DNA of 64,000 bases from CAYNND01 sp964528735 (GCA_964528735.1 CAZGUV010000002.1:1-64000); one strand, 5' to 3'. Positions 39,793 through 47,867 are shown, counted from the stretch's first letter. The notes: generated by a model from the sequence alone, not told the origin. Program-made: numbers and translations.

Positions 39793-40812
39793 CTAGTATA
39801 TCTTAAAACCAAATGCAGTACGAACTTCGGTGAGCGAATCTGCTGCTATAGAACGTGCCTTCTCAGTGCCCTCTCTCAGTATTCTTTTTACCTCTCCAGG
39901 GTTTGATTCATAATATCGTCTTCGTTCACGAATCGGCTCAAGAAATTCATTCATAACCCCAACCAAGTAGCGCTTTACTTCCATGTCTCCCACAGCGCCC
40001 TCTCGATACCTTGTTTTAAAGGTCTCGATTGCTTCTTTGTGTGTGTCTCGCCCGAATGTGTCTAGGTACATGAACACTGGGTTTCCTTCAACTGTCCCAG
40101 GGTCTGTCGCACGAATTCTTTTAGGATCTGTGTACATACTCATAATCTTCTTTTCAACATCCTCTGGTGACTCACCAAGGAAGATGGTGTTGCCGACGCT
40201 TTTACTCATTTTCGGACTTCCGTCAGTGCCGACCAGCTTTCCGACTCTTCCTACAAGCCCCTCTGGCTCAGGGAAGATAGTTTTCCCTGCGTGAGTATTT
40301 ATATCGCGTGCAATCTCTCGTGATTGCTCAAGGTGTGCGAGTTGGTCAACACCTACAGGGACAAGGTCGCCTTTCACGCACAGAATATCAGCCGCCTGGT
40401 ATATCGGGTAGTTAACAAAACCGAGAGAGTACACATCACCCAGTCCTTTTATTTTGATTTCATCCTTGATGGTTGGATTTCGAAGTGCCGTTGCATGAGT
40501 GACATACATGCTGAAAAATGCGGCGAGCTCATATATTTCTGGTACTCCTGATTCTGCAAAAATAGTAACTTTCTCTGGATCAAGACCGACAGCGAGGTTA
40601 TCGGTTGTTGTTTCAAGAAGGTACTCGCCAACTTTCTGAGGCTCTTTGTGCAAGGTCGTTAGCGCATGCAAATCAGCCTCGATAATAAAGGTCTCGTATT
40701 GATCTTGAAGTTTTACTCGGTTTTCAAGTGTACCTACGTAGTGCCCGATGTGGAGCTTCCCGGTAGGTGTGTCACCAGTTAATATCCGCTTTTTTTTCTG
40801 TGCATCTGTCAT
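39793..40812 (-). CDS. trpS: Tryptophanyl-tRNA synthetase
   Basis: Class I synthetase, 339 residues. HIGH motif in PTGKLHIGHYVG, NYPIYQAADIL and PVGVDQLAHLEQSREIAR at the Trp pocket, and KMSKSVGNTIF. An upstream ATG (adds MFSGTICK) is less likely than ATG 40812, which has TGG-TACTAT (40820-40825) 7 nt before it. No Trp-rich leader ORF is seen upstream. Confidence 0.95.
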   Translation of the reverse strand: MTDAQKKKRILTGDTPTGKLHIGHYVGTLENRVKLQDQYETFIIEADLHALTTLHKEPQKVGEYLLETTTDNLAVGLDPEKVTIFAESGVPEIYELAAFFSMYVTHATALRNPTIKDEIKIKGLGDVYSLGFVNYPIYQAADILCVKGDLVPVGVDQLAHLEQSREIARDINTHAGKTIFPEPEGLVGRVGKLVGTDGSPKMSKSVGNTIFLGESPEDVEKKIMSMYTDPKRIRATDPGTVEGNPVFMYLDTFGRDTHKEAIETFKTRYREGAVGDMEVKRYLVGVMNEFLEPIRERRRYYESNPGEVKRILREGTEKARSIAADSLTEVRTAFGFKIY

Positions 40813-40851
40813 CTTGCAAATAGTACCAGAAAACACACTATCTGCACGGTC

Positions 40852-42510
40852 TTATTGTGGTATGACAAGTGGTATTTCGGCGATAAATGTTGAGCCTTGT
40901 CCTTCCCCGGCCGATTCTGCCCACACCCTTCCCTTATGTGCCTCGATCATCTGCTTAGCCACGTATAATCCAAGCCCAGTACCAGAAACGTTAACCCCAG
41001 CAGCACCTCGTGCTCTGACAAATTTATCAAATAATTTGCCTATCTCATCAGCCGGTATTCCAACACCGGTATCAGATATGAGCACTCTGACTGATGAATC
41101 AACACGTTGAGCGCGAATGGTCACCGAACCTTCACGGGTGTACTTGATTGAGTTGTCGACGAGATTGCTTATCACATGCTTGAGTTTGCCGTAATCAGCA
41201 CGCACCATAAAGGCTTCCTCGGGCATTTCGTAATGAAGTGCGAGCCCTTTTCGTTCCGCGCCTGAACGGAGCTCTTCGTACACCTCCTTAGCGAGTGTAC
41301 GTATATCGAAATCAGTCATGTCGTACACCATTCTTCCTTGTTCAATACGAGAGACACTCAAAAAGTCCTCAATCGTACCATTCATCAACATTCCAGATTG
41401 CAGCACCTTTCGCAAAACCTCTTGAGTCTTCTCAGTGATAGGTCCAAATGAACCGCCAAGTATAAGTGAGGTGTATCCATTCATAGCACCGAGTGGGGTC
41501 CGAAGTTGGTGTGTAGCAATCGAGAGGAATTCTGATTTCTGGGCACTGAGAGCGGCAAGCTGTGCATTCGCAGACTCGAGCTCTTTTGCGAGTTGTTCGG
41601 CGAGCTCACGAGTACGGACTTCTTTCGCAACGCTGAGTATGAAGAAGGCGCCTGATGCGATGAGCACTATGGTCAATACAAGTCCAAAGATTTTACCTTC
41701 AACTGTCTCATTGGTTACCGCAGCGAGAGTTGAAAGGAGTGCCATAAACAACACGAGCAATTCTGCAGACACTACTCTGATGTCAAAGAGTCTATGTTTG
41801 AACATTCCGTATGTCATAGTGAATGTCGAGAACAAAACCGCAAAAGGTCCAAACCAGTTCATTCCCGAAACGCCCATGAGTGGCAAAATGAGATTTGAAA
41901 AAACTCCGGCAACTACAGGCACACCAGTTCCTACGAATATATACAGGAGCTGGAGTTTGGTTTGCGCATCTGCCTCGTCTCGGTAACGTATCCACAGAAA
42001 TCTATAGAGCAAGCCAAACGCGACACAGAGATAGAGTCCAAATGCGATGTGCGATGCAGGCAGAATTGACATAAGTGGCGTACCGTCAGCAGCAACATTC
42101 AAATCGCGCAAGAAAAGAGGCGAGAAAATCATCGTTTCTATAGAGAATGTTACAAAAAGTATTATTTGATTTGTTCGTTTCGAAACTATTTCTTGGGTTG
42201 CCTTAAATGTGCTGACGAATGCGTAAAATGCGAGCGGAATGAGTGCCGCAGAGGCGAATGCAAACTGTGCACAAAACCATGCAAGTTTGTAGGTAGGAAT
42301 ATAACCGCTTCTCAAGAGAAACAACGACATCCCCCAAGAAGTGGTGACTGCAGTAAGTAAGAAGAAGTAGTAACTGCTTCGCGCCTGTCTGTCTTGTGAA
42401 AATACGAAGAGTCCCAAAATGATATTGAGAAGCATTGCACCACCTACTCCAAGGAGCGAGTAAGAATCAGAAAGCATTTCAAAACCTATAGGTGCGACAC
42501 CAATATCCAT
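40852..42510 (-). CDS. Orphan histidine kinase with multi-TM sensor domain
   Basis: A 552-residue sensor kinase. N-terminal seven or eight helices (about 20-270) of the '7TM histidine-kinase N-terminal' kind, a short coiled linker, HisKA with FLSIATHQLRTPLGAM (phospho-His near residue 340), and HATPase with LVDNSIKYT (N box), DTGVGIP (G1), FDKFVRA (F) and SGTGLGLYVAKQMI (G2). No response regulator is adjacent. The gene starts 4 nt after the LuxI/FeeM-like gene and probably belongs to its transcript, but TATTAT (42517-42522) also sits 6 nt before the ATG. The sensor may see a lipid or hydrophobic signal; that is inference. Confidence 0.9.
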   Translation of the reverse strand: MDIGVAPIGFEMLSDSYSLLGVGGAMLLNIILGLFVFSQDRQARSSYYFFLLTAVTTSWGMSLFLLRSGYIPTYKLAWFCAQFAFASAALIPLAFYAFVSTFKATQEIVSKRTNQIILFVTFSIETMIFSPLFLRDLNVAADGTPLMSILPASHIAFGLYLCVAFGLLYRFLWIRYRDEADAQTKLQLLYIFVGTGVPVVAGVFSNLILPLMGVSGMNWFGPFAVLFSTFTMTYGMFKHRLFDIRVVSAELLVLFMALLSTLAAVTNETVEGKIFGLVLTIVLIASGAFFILSVAKEVRTRELAEQLAKELESANAQLAALSAQKSEFLSIATHQLRTPLGAMNGYTSLILGGSFGPITEKTQEVLRKVLQSGMLMNGTIEDFLSVSRIEQGRMVYDMTDFDIRTLAKEVYEELRSGAERKGLALHYEMPEEAFMVRADYGKLKHVISNLVDNSIKYTREGSVTIRAQRVDSSVRVLISDTGVGIPADEIGKLFDKFVRARGAAGVNVSGTGLGLYVAKQMIEAHKGRVWAESAGEGQGSTFIAEIPLVIPQ

Positions 42511-42514
42511 CCTG

Positions 42515-43261
42515 CTATAATACACCAAGAGTTGAAAGGAACTTTCGGTACAGTGTATTTCTCAGTGTATAGTTCGTACCGCTCTGTTCAAAGAGAGAGG
42601 TGTTTCGAAGTACCTCATGCAAAAATGTCGCTATATCGGTGACGTGGAAAAAGCATGGTACTGGTACGTCGTCCGGCTGATTGTAGAAGTATGGAGCCAT
42701 CATTCCATCTTTTGGGTATGCGCATGAAAAATCTTGGAGCGAAGTGAATGGCATGCGCAACAACCGTAACTTTCCGATAAGTTTTGACTTTATGTACGCA
42801 CATCCAACATCAAAACCTTCCTTTTGCGCGTAAGTAAGTGCGACATCTGCAAGAAAAAGCATCAGCACATTTCTCGGAATAAATGAATCCTCTTTTGTTC
42901 GCTCGACAACAAGACGACTTAACTCACCCATTTTTTTCGCGCTATTGAATTGTTCAGGTGTGTTGAAAGTAAATGTTTTGAAAAGTGGTAGAGGCGAGGT
43001 ATGCAGAAGTCTCATGGAGCCAAGCAGGCGTCCGTCAAGTGAAATGCCTACATACGTTGCAATCGAGGGCGTATCGTGTGCATCAGTATCTTCTGAGAGT
43101 GCTCCTGCTTGAGCAGGGTCAAAATACTTGTATTTGTTGTATATGCGCAGGCGTTGCTCAAACATCTGCTTCTGCATTTCCTTACTGGTGATGAGTCCGC
43201 ATGAGAGGATGCGAGCATTCCCATTCTCGTCCTGAAGTGTAAGTGTTTGAATGATGTCCAT
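42515..43261 (-). CDS. LuxI/FeeM-like N-acyl transferase (GNAT fold)
   Basis: A 248-residue protein with the layout of autoinducer-synthase-like acyl transferases (LuxI/FeeM and PEP-CTERM-associated acyltransferases). Seen: FEQRLRIYNKYKYF near residue 35, DxHDTPSIATYVG strand, GRLLGSMRLL with the conserved Arg, MGELSRLVVERT (the Glu-Leu-Ser-Arg hallmark), VLMLFLADVALTYAQ helix, and KLRLLRMPF. The substrate is unknown: acyl-amino acid or another acyl conjugate. Neighbours are a PlsC acyltransferase 3 nt upstream and a sensor kinase 4 nt downstream, so acyl transfer and sensing may be linked. Confidence 0.65.
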   Translation of the reverse strand: MDIIQTLTLQDENGNARILSCGLITSKEMQKQMFEQRLRIYNKYKYFDPAQAGALSEDTDAHDTPSIATYVGISLDGRLLGSMRLLHTSPLPLFKTFTFNTPEQFNSAKKMGELSRLVVERTKEDSFIPRNVLMLFLADVALTYAQKEGFDVGCAYIKSKLIGKLRLLRMPFTSLQDFSCAYPKDGMMAPYFYNQPDDVPVPCFFHVTDIATFLHEVLRNTSLFEQSGTNYTLRNTLYRKFLSTLGVL

Positions 43262-43264
43262 ATC

Positions 43265-43948
43265 TTATTTTGTTCTGTTCATAATATCCTTCGCGATTTC
43301 CTTACAGACAGAAACATCTGTAGCGTCGTGAGAGTCGTACCGTACAGGCTCATGGTATGTAATTGTCATACGAATATCTCCTTTCACAAACGATGGTGGC
43401 TCATGAACATGAGTGCGTGTTATCTGCACTGGAATGACAACGCAACCTGTTTGAGCTGCAAGGTAACCAACCCCACCTCCTGGCTCCGGCTTTTTCCGTT
43501 TGATGCCTCCTTCTGGGAAAATGCATAGTGACCACCCTCGCTCAAGTATTTCCTTATGTGCCCCAAGAGACTGTGCATAGTCCCCTGTTCCTCGTATTAA
43601 AGGAAATGACCCCCACAAAGTGAAAAAAAGTCTTGAGTTGTAAAAGAAATTTCTCCATCCATAGTTATCACTCTGAAACTCTTTGACCGGTGCTGATACA
43701 TAAAACATCGGAAAACGTTTGGTGTATGGTTTGACGCCTGAAAGTACAATAATAGGATCAAATTCACTGACGTGAGTGCAACAAAAAATCACACCCGTGT
43801 TGTGTTGGTGTGCAAGTTTCTGTGCTGACCGAACATTATCCTCGCCGGTCACCTTCAGTGACAAAAAGACGTGTAGCGCGAGCCTGCCTGGGTACCATGC
43901 TATGAGCTGGAGTATGGTTGGAAAGACTCTGTGGTACCACGAAATCAC
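43265..43948 (-). CDS. PlsC-like 1-acylglycerol-phosphate acyltransferase
   Basis: A 227-residue LPLAT-family acyltransferase. N-terminal hydrophobic segment (PTILQLIAWYPG), catalytic HTHVSEFD-type His-x4-Asp motif (THVSEFDP), a second block near GSFPLIRGTGD, FPEGGIKRKK (block III), and VIPVQIT (block IV). It should move an acyl chain onto a lysolipid or related acceptor. CPR cells usually lack fatty-acid synthesis, so scavenged acyl chains are the likely substrate (inference). Same direction and close to the FeeM-like gene (3 nt) and the membrane protein upstream (16 nt). Confidence 0.85.
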   Translation of the reverse strand: MISWYHRVFPTILQLIAWYPGRLALHVFLSLKVTGEDNVRSAQKLAHQHNTGVIFCCTHVSEFDPIIVLSGVKPYTKRFPMFYVSAPVKEFQSDNYGWRNFFYNSRLFFTLWGSFPLIRGTGDYAQSLGAHKEILERGWSLCIFPEGGIKRKKPEPGGGVGYLAAQTGCVVIPVQITRTHVHEPPSFVKGDIRMTITYHEPVRYDSHDATDVSVCKEIAKDIMNRTK

Positions 43949-43964
43949 AATGGAAAGAAGTATC

Positions 43965-44450
43965 TCACACCTTTCTTGAAAAAGCGATTGCGGTTATACC
44001 AAGAAGCAAAACAAAAAGAAGTGAAGCTTCACCGTTTACAAATTGTCCCAAAAATGGGCCAAAAGTGAATACCGAACTCATTGGTATCACTCGTGTTACA
44101 ACGTATGCTGAAAGAAGTGCGATTCCCGTTGCTGCCATCGCTACTTTCGGCATACGCTTGGTATCATCAAGTCCTGAAGTCGAATGGCGCACTGCCCAAA
44201 AAGAAAAGACAAACATGAGGATGAAGAAAGTCAGCTCTATAGGAACTGGTAGGATTGCGAGAAGCATTTGAACAAATTGAGGGACAAGGAGTTTCCCAGC
44301 AGAAAGTGTTGAAAGAAATGAGGCAATAACGAGTGCAAGTCCAACTTCGGAGACAACTTGCACCCCTCGAAGAAGTCCAGCGCCCAGCGCACATGCAAAC
44401 ACGATTGCGAGGAAAATAAAATCAGAAGATATACCAGACAAAATATCCAT
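43965..44450 (-). CDS. Hypothetical integral membrane protein
   Basis: A 161-residue protein with about five hydrophobic helices and short loops; no recognised family. One loop carries RHSTSGLDDTKRM. It is the first gene of the group with PlsC, FeeM-like protein and sensor kinase. The ATG lies 6 nt behind TATACT (44457-44462), and no Shine-Dalgarno is present. Confidence 0.6.
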   Translation of the reverse strand: MDILSGISSDFIFLAIVFACALGAGLLRGVQVVSEVGLALVIASFLSTLSAGKLLVPQFVQMLLAILPVPIELTFFILMFVFSFWAVRHSTSGLDDTKRMPKVAMAATGIALLSAYVVTRVIPMSSVFTFGPFLGQFVNGEASLLFVLLLGITAIAFSRKV

Positions 44451-44493
44451 TCACAAAGTATATAGTACTTTTAGATAAGACAAAGACAGAAAA

Positions 44494-45597
44494 TCACAAT
44501 CCTTCTTTTCGTAGCTCAGAAATGAGTTCTTTCGCGTGCTTAGAAAGTTTTTTGGGAATCTCAACTGCGATTACCGCGATAAGGTCACCCCGCGTATTGC
44601 GTGATGGAAAGCCTTTTCCTTTTATTCGAACTACGTCTCCATGTGAAGCGCCAGCGTGTACTTGTACAATCACATCTCCATCTGGTGATGGGATGTTGTA
44701 TTCATGTCCAAGCAATGCATCAGTCAGCTTTACAGATAGTTGGTAGACAATGTCACTGCCCACGCGCTCAAAACGAGGGTCTGGCTTTACATGAATTTTT
44801 ATATAGAGATCACCATGGACTCCACCAGAGATTGCCTCACCTTTTCCAGTCATTCGCAATACCTCGCCATCATTGATGCCACCCGGGACTGCAATTTTGA
44901 TCTCTTCTTGTTGTTTGAACACTTTTTGACCCTTACAGGTTGTGCACTTGTCTTTTGGTATGCTCCCGAGCCCATCACATGCATCGCATGTTCGAAGTTG
45001 CGTAAAGACACCAAGAAGTGAGCGCTTTGTCTCTTTTATCTGTCCATTGCTGTTACATGTTGTGCATTGAACAGTTGCAGAGCCTTTCCCACCGCTTCCT
45101 TTGCATTCACCACACTGTGCGATTTTGTTAAGCAGGACAGTACGCTCTGCGCCAAAAACTGAATCCTTAAAAGTGATTTCTATATCGATCGAAATATCTC
45201 GCCCTCGTTTCTGTGCTTTGCGACCCTGATTACGTGTGCCTGCGCCAAAAAATTCACCAAATATGTCACCCAAATCAAACTCGACGCCATTTGCTGAGAA
45301 CGAACCATTGAAACCTTGTCCAGTGAACTGTGAAAAATCAAAACCGTCGAAGCCAGTAAATCCTCCCCCTTGTGGACCGGCACCATTAAATGTCTGTCCA
45401 TACGTGTCATATTCTGCCCTTCTCTTTTTATCAGAAAGTACAGAGTATGCCTCACTCACTTCCTTAAACTTTCTCTCATCACCACCTGCCTTGTCTGGAT
45501 GGTATTGCTGCGCAAGTTTTCTAAATGCTTTTTTTATTTCATCTTCGCTGGCGCTCTTTCGAACACCCAAAATGTCATAGTAGTTCTTTGAGTTCAT
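44494..45597 (-). CDS. dnaJ: Chaperone DnaJ
   Basis: DnaJ/Hsp40, 367 residues. J domain with YHPDKAGGDE (HPD motif, about 31-34), Gly/Phe-rich linker (GFTGFDGFDFSQFTGQGF), four zinc-binding repeats (CGECKGSG, CTTCNSNG, CDACDGLG, CTTCKGQK; the second and fourth depart from CxxCxGxG), and the C-terminal substrate-binding domain. Works with DnaK and GrpE encoded at 47.7 and 52 kb, not in one operon. Perfect TATAAT (45604-45609) lies 6 nt before the ATG; no CIRCE-type repeat seen. Confidence 0.96.
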   Translation of the reverse strand: MNSKNYYDILGVRKSASEDEIKKAFRKLAQQYHPDKAGGDERKFKEVSEAYSVLSDKKRRAEYDTYGQTFNGAGPQGGGFTGFDGFDFSQFTGQGFNGSFSANGVEFDLGDIFGEFFGAGTRNQGRKAQKRGRDISIDIEITFKDSVFGAERTVLLNKIAQCGECKGSGGKGSATVQCTTCNSNGQIKETKRSLLGVFTQLRTCDACDGLGSIPKDKCTTCKGQKVFKQQEEIKIAVPGGINDGEVLRMTGKGEAISGGVHGDLYIKIHVKPDPRFERVGSDIVYQLSVKLTDALLGHEYNIPSPDGDVIVQVHAGASHGDVVRIKGKGFPSRNTRGDLIAVIAVEIPKKLSKHAKELISELRKEGL

Positions 45598-45603
45598 GTA
45601 CGT

Positions 45604-45609
45604 ATTATA
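45604..45609 (-). promoter_or_regulatory. Consensus -10 box of dnaJ
   Basis: Minus strand TATAAT ends 6 nt before the dnaJ start codon. One of the cleanest examples of the leaderless arrangement found across the window. Confidence 0.65.
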
Positions 45610-45639
45610 TGCACTCTGACGTCTGGTGCAATGGTGCTG

Positions 45640-46884
45640 CTACGCTCTCTGTAAAACAGAAACTTTTTGCTTGCCACGTCTCAACAACGCGAGTCCGTTA
45701 TCGTAGAATGTTGCAGAGTCAATCGCGTATGAGGTGTCAGTTATTCGCTCACTATTGTTTATAGATACTGCACCTCCTTCAATAAACTGCCGTGCCTCAC
45801 GCTTTGAGCTCGCTAGACCGGTAGAAACAAGGACATCGACAAGCAATTCACCACTTTGAACTCGCGCACACGGCACGTCGCGAACAAATACATCGACATC
45901 GGTGATGCTTTGAATGTCACCATCGCCAAAAAGTATCTTCGCGGTGTCTTCTGCAAGCTGAGCTGATGCAGTACCATGAACAATATCTGTTACTGCATAC
46001 GCAAGAGAGCGCTGCGCTGAACGCTCGCCGGGATTTTCTGAGTGCGACATCATGATCTCAGAAATATCATCAAGAGAAATTTCAGTATACAGTTTCAAGA
46101 AGTCCTCAACACTTTCGTCGCCTGTGTTAAACCAAAACTGGTAAAACTGAAATGGGGTGGTTTTTGTTGCATCAAGCCAGACGGCATTTCCTTCGCTCTT
46201 GCCAAATTTTTTGCCCGTTGCCTTATCAATCACGAGTGGAATGGTGAGTGCATAGGTGGTACCACCTTCTTTGCGTCGTATGAGATCTACTCCTGCGATA
46301 ATGTTGCCCCATTGATCAGAGCCACCGATTTGCAGGTCGCAACCATACTCACGATGAAGATGTAGGTAGTCGTATGCCTGGAGTAGCGGGTACGAAAACT
46401 CTGTATAGGTGATTCCATCAGCGCTCTCCATTCGTGCTGCAATAGCATCTTTCTTCACTAATGAGTTTGCAGTGAAATGCTTTCCTATGTCTCTGAGAAA
46501 CTCAATATAGCCGAGCTTACCGAGCCAATCATAGTTGTCCGCAATAGTAAGGTTTGGTACTGCAAGTATGTGTTGTGCCTGAAAACGGATTGATTCTACG
46601 TTTGCAACAATAGTCTCGCGTGGCAAGAGAGGTCGTTCAACATTTGGTTTCGGGTCTCCAATCATTCCAGTGCCGCCGCCCGCAAGAAAAATGACTTTGT
46701 GCCCTGCCTTTGCAAGTGCTCGTAATAGTAGTACCGCAACTAGATTTCCAACCGTCATCGAATCAGATGATGGGTCGACACCGAGGTACACTGTCCTTGG
46801 CTTACCGTCGAGTATCTCTTCAAGGGTCTCTGATGAGTACTGATGTATGTAGCCTCTGGCCTTGAGTTCTTGTGAAAGTGACAT
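45640..46884 (-). CDS. tyrS: Tyrosyl-tRNA synthetase
   Basis: Class I synthetase, 414 residues. YLGVDPSSDSMTVGNLV includes the HIGH-type motif (TVGN), IGGSDQWGNIIAG binds Tyr, and KKFGKSEGNAVW is the KMSKS loop. The C terminus is an S4 RNA-binding domain (LVDVLVSTGLASSKREARQFI). Length and S4 domain fit the TyrRS group common in Gram-negatives. TATACT (46892-46897) lies 7 nt before the ATG. Confidence 0.95.
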   Translation of the reverse strand: MSLSQELKARGYIHQYSSETLEEILDGKPRTVYLGVDPSSDSMTVGNLVAVLLLRALAKAGHKVIFLAGGGTGMIGDPKPNVERPLLPRETIVANVESIRFQAQHILAVPNLTIADNYDWLGKLGYIEFLRDIGKHFTANSLVKKDAIAARMESADGITYTEFSYPLLQAYDYLHLHREYGCDLQIGGSDQWGNIIAGVDLIRRKEGGTTYALTIPLVIDKATGKKFGKSEGNAVWLDATKTTPFQFYQFWFNTGDESVEDFLKLYTEISLDDISEIMMSHSENPGERSAQRSLAYAVTDIVHGTASAQLAEDTAKILFGDGDIQSITDVDVFVRDVPCARVQSGELLVDVLVSTGLASSKREARQFIEGGAVSINNSERITDTSYAIDSATFYDNGLALLRRGKQKVSVLQRA

Positions 46885-46916
46885 GGTGGATAGTATACGG
46901 CAGGAATGACCGAAAT

Positions 46917-46954
46917 TAAAGAATGCCGCGAGCGTGTGGGTTCACTCGCGGCAT
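46917..46954 (-). terminator. Terminator of the small gene at 46963
   Basis: On the minus strand TGCCGCGAGTG / CACGCTCGCGGCA-type stem (nine clean pairs) with a TTCTTT tail. Confidence 0.75.
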
Positions 46955-46962
46955 GTCCTCAC

Positions 46963-47217
46963 TTAATGGGTGACTGCCCTCAGTTTGACCACGTCGTCCG
47001 GTACGACACACCTCATGAGCACACTCGCGCATACCCACATTTTCCGGTGTCCACATACTCGAAACGAACGCGGTTCAATCTTTTGGTCAGCGCCCGTTGG
47101 GCGAAGCCACAACACCTCACCAGCCTTGAGTGATAGATGGGTGCGACGACCACGAACAGGACCACGTCCTGAGTACGTCAAATCGCTCCCAAGCACCACT
47201 TTCATAGAACGCATCAT
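46963..47217 (-). CDS. Small hypothetical protein behind attenuator-like leader 2
   Basis: An 84-residue basic, probably beta-rich protein (MKVVLGSDLTYSGRGP, SLKAGEVLWLRP, VPDDVVKLRAV) with three cysteines. Two adjacent ATG codons (47217, 47214) follow a GGGGAG Shine-Dalgarno at 4 and 7 nt. It lies behind a leader with a branched-chain-codon ORF, terminator and competing hairpins, and ends in its own terminator. This mirrors the 65-residue gene at 3909. No family recognised. AAGETLVVEN in that protein and KAGEVLWLRP here are faintly alike; this is not enough to claim homology. Confidence 0.6.
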   Translation of the reverse strand: MMRSMKVVLGSDLTYSGRGPVRGRRTHLSLKAGEVLWLRPTGADQKIEPRSFRVCGHRKMWVCASVLMRCVVPDDVVKLRAVTH

Positions 47218-47238
47218 TGGTTCTCCCCTTTTCTGATG

Positions 47239-47287
47239 ACCACCACAACCGGTGGTGAAGAAATGTCATAAACAACTCTTCACCACC
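47239..47287 (-). other. Competing leader hairpins before the 84-residue gene
   Basis: In the minus-strand transcript GGTGGTGAAG (47287-47278) pairs perfectly with CTTCACCACC (47260-47251), while the ACCACC end of the latter can instead pair with GGTGGT (47244-47239). The two hairpins exclude each other. The Shine-Dalgarno lies about 10 nt further on. Confidence 0.6.
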
Positions 47288-47292
47288 GACTG

Positions 47293-47325
47293 CACAAAAA
47301 ATCCCTGCCGGTCGGCAGGGATTTG
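47293..47325 (-). terminator. Intrinsic terminator within attenuator-like leader 2
   Basis: Minus strand ATCCCTGCCG / CGGCAGGGAT, 10 pairs, 2-nt AC between arms (effective loop a little larger), then TTTTTT. Its 5' arm overlaps CTGCCGAC (47318-47311), which is complementary to GTCGGTAG at the end of the leader ORF. Confidence 0.85.
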
Positions 47326-47351
47326 GAGTCAATGCGGTCAACAACAAATCA

Positions 47352-47399
47352 CTACCGACAGGTAGGTACGATGACGACCACGACTGATTGCTGTTTCAT
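47352..47399 (-). CDS. Valine/isoleucine-run leader peptide (putative attenuator uORF 2)
   Basis: A 15-residue ORF, MKQQSVVVVIVPTCR, with the codon run GTC GTG GTC GTC ATC GTA and ending CGG TAG. The ATG lies 6 nt behind the -10 box, so it would be leaderless. GTCGGTAG (47359-47352) can form eight pairs (one G-U) with CTGCCGAC in the terminator. The same order of elements, spacing and CGG TAG ending occur in the unlinked leader at 3.7 kb, where the run is five Leu codons. Confidence 0.6.
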   Translation of the reverse strand: MKQQSVVVVIVPTCR

Positions 47400-47405
47400 A
47401 TATCT

Positions 47406-47435
47406 AGTATGTACCATATCCTTTCGTTGATGCAA
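47406..47435 (-). promoter_or_regulatory. Promoter of attenuator-like leader 2
   Basis: Minus strand TTGCAT (47435-47430) and CATACT (47411-47406, 18-nt spacer) or TACATA (47413-47408, 16-nt spacer). The leader ATG at 47399 is 6 nt after CATACT. Confidence 0.6.
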
Positions 47436-47468
47436 GGGCTGTCTCAAGAGTGTCAGTACTACGTGTAA

Positions 47469-47867
47469 TTACAGCGACCTCCATGCGCCTCCATTAATTG
47501 CAATGATGCCATACTCATTCAACATCTGTACCGCACGGCTACTCCTGGCTCCTGAATGACACACTATGATAATGGTGTCTTGAATAAATTGTAGAGCATC
47601 TAAATGTTTGGAGAGTGTATCGAGTGGTATGTTTTCAGATGCGCTGTGGTGTCCCGTTGCAAACTCTTCTGATGAGCGAACATCAATAATGCGTGCACCG
47701 TTACTCAATAGTTGCTTAGTGATGTATGCACCATGTGTTGCTTGGGTCGCACTACTGTTGCTGTGGGTTTTGCTGCTCAGCTTCTGGAGGGGTTTGCGGC
47801 TCACCGTTGTTTTTTTGCATTGCTGGGCCGATTTCCTGCATAGCCATACCAAGAGCTTCGGTTGCAT
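47469..47867 (-). CDS. Rhodanese-like protein, start uncertain
   Basis: A single rhodanese domain: ARIIDVRSSEEFATGHH, NIPLDTLSKHL, and the active loop VCHSGARSS with the catalytic cysteine, ending with GGAWRSL. The only ATG (47867) lies 116 nt inside the 3' end of dnaK in another frame. The domain itself begins right after the dnaK stop (47752) near AYITKQLLSNG, where no ATG or GTG exists; a TTG at LLSNG would drop the first strand. Translation may be coupled to dnaK termination or use a rare start. It transfers sulfane sulfur. Confidence 0.7.
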   Translation of the reverse strand: MQPKLLVWLCRKSAQQCKKTTVSRKPLQKLSSKTHSNSSATQATHGAYITKQLLSNGARIIDVRSSEEFATGHHSASENIPLDTLSKHLDALQFIQDTIIIVCHSGARSSRAVQMLNEYGIIAINGGAWRSL

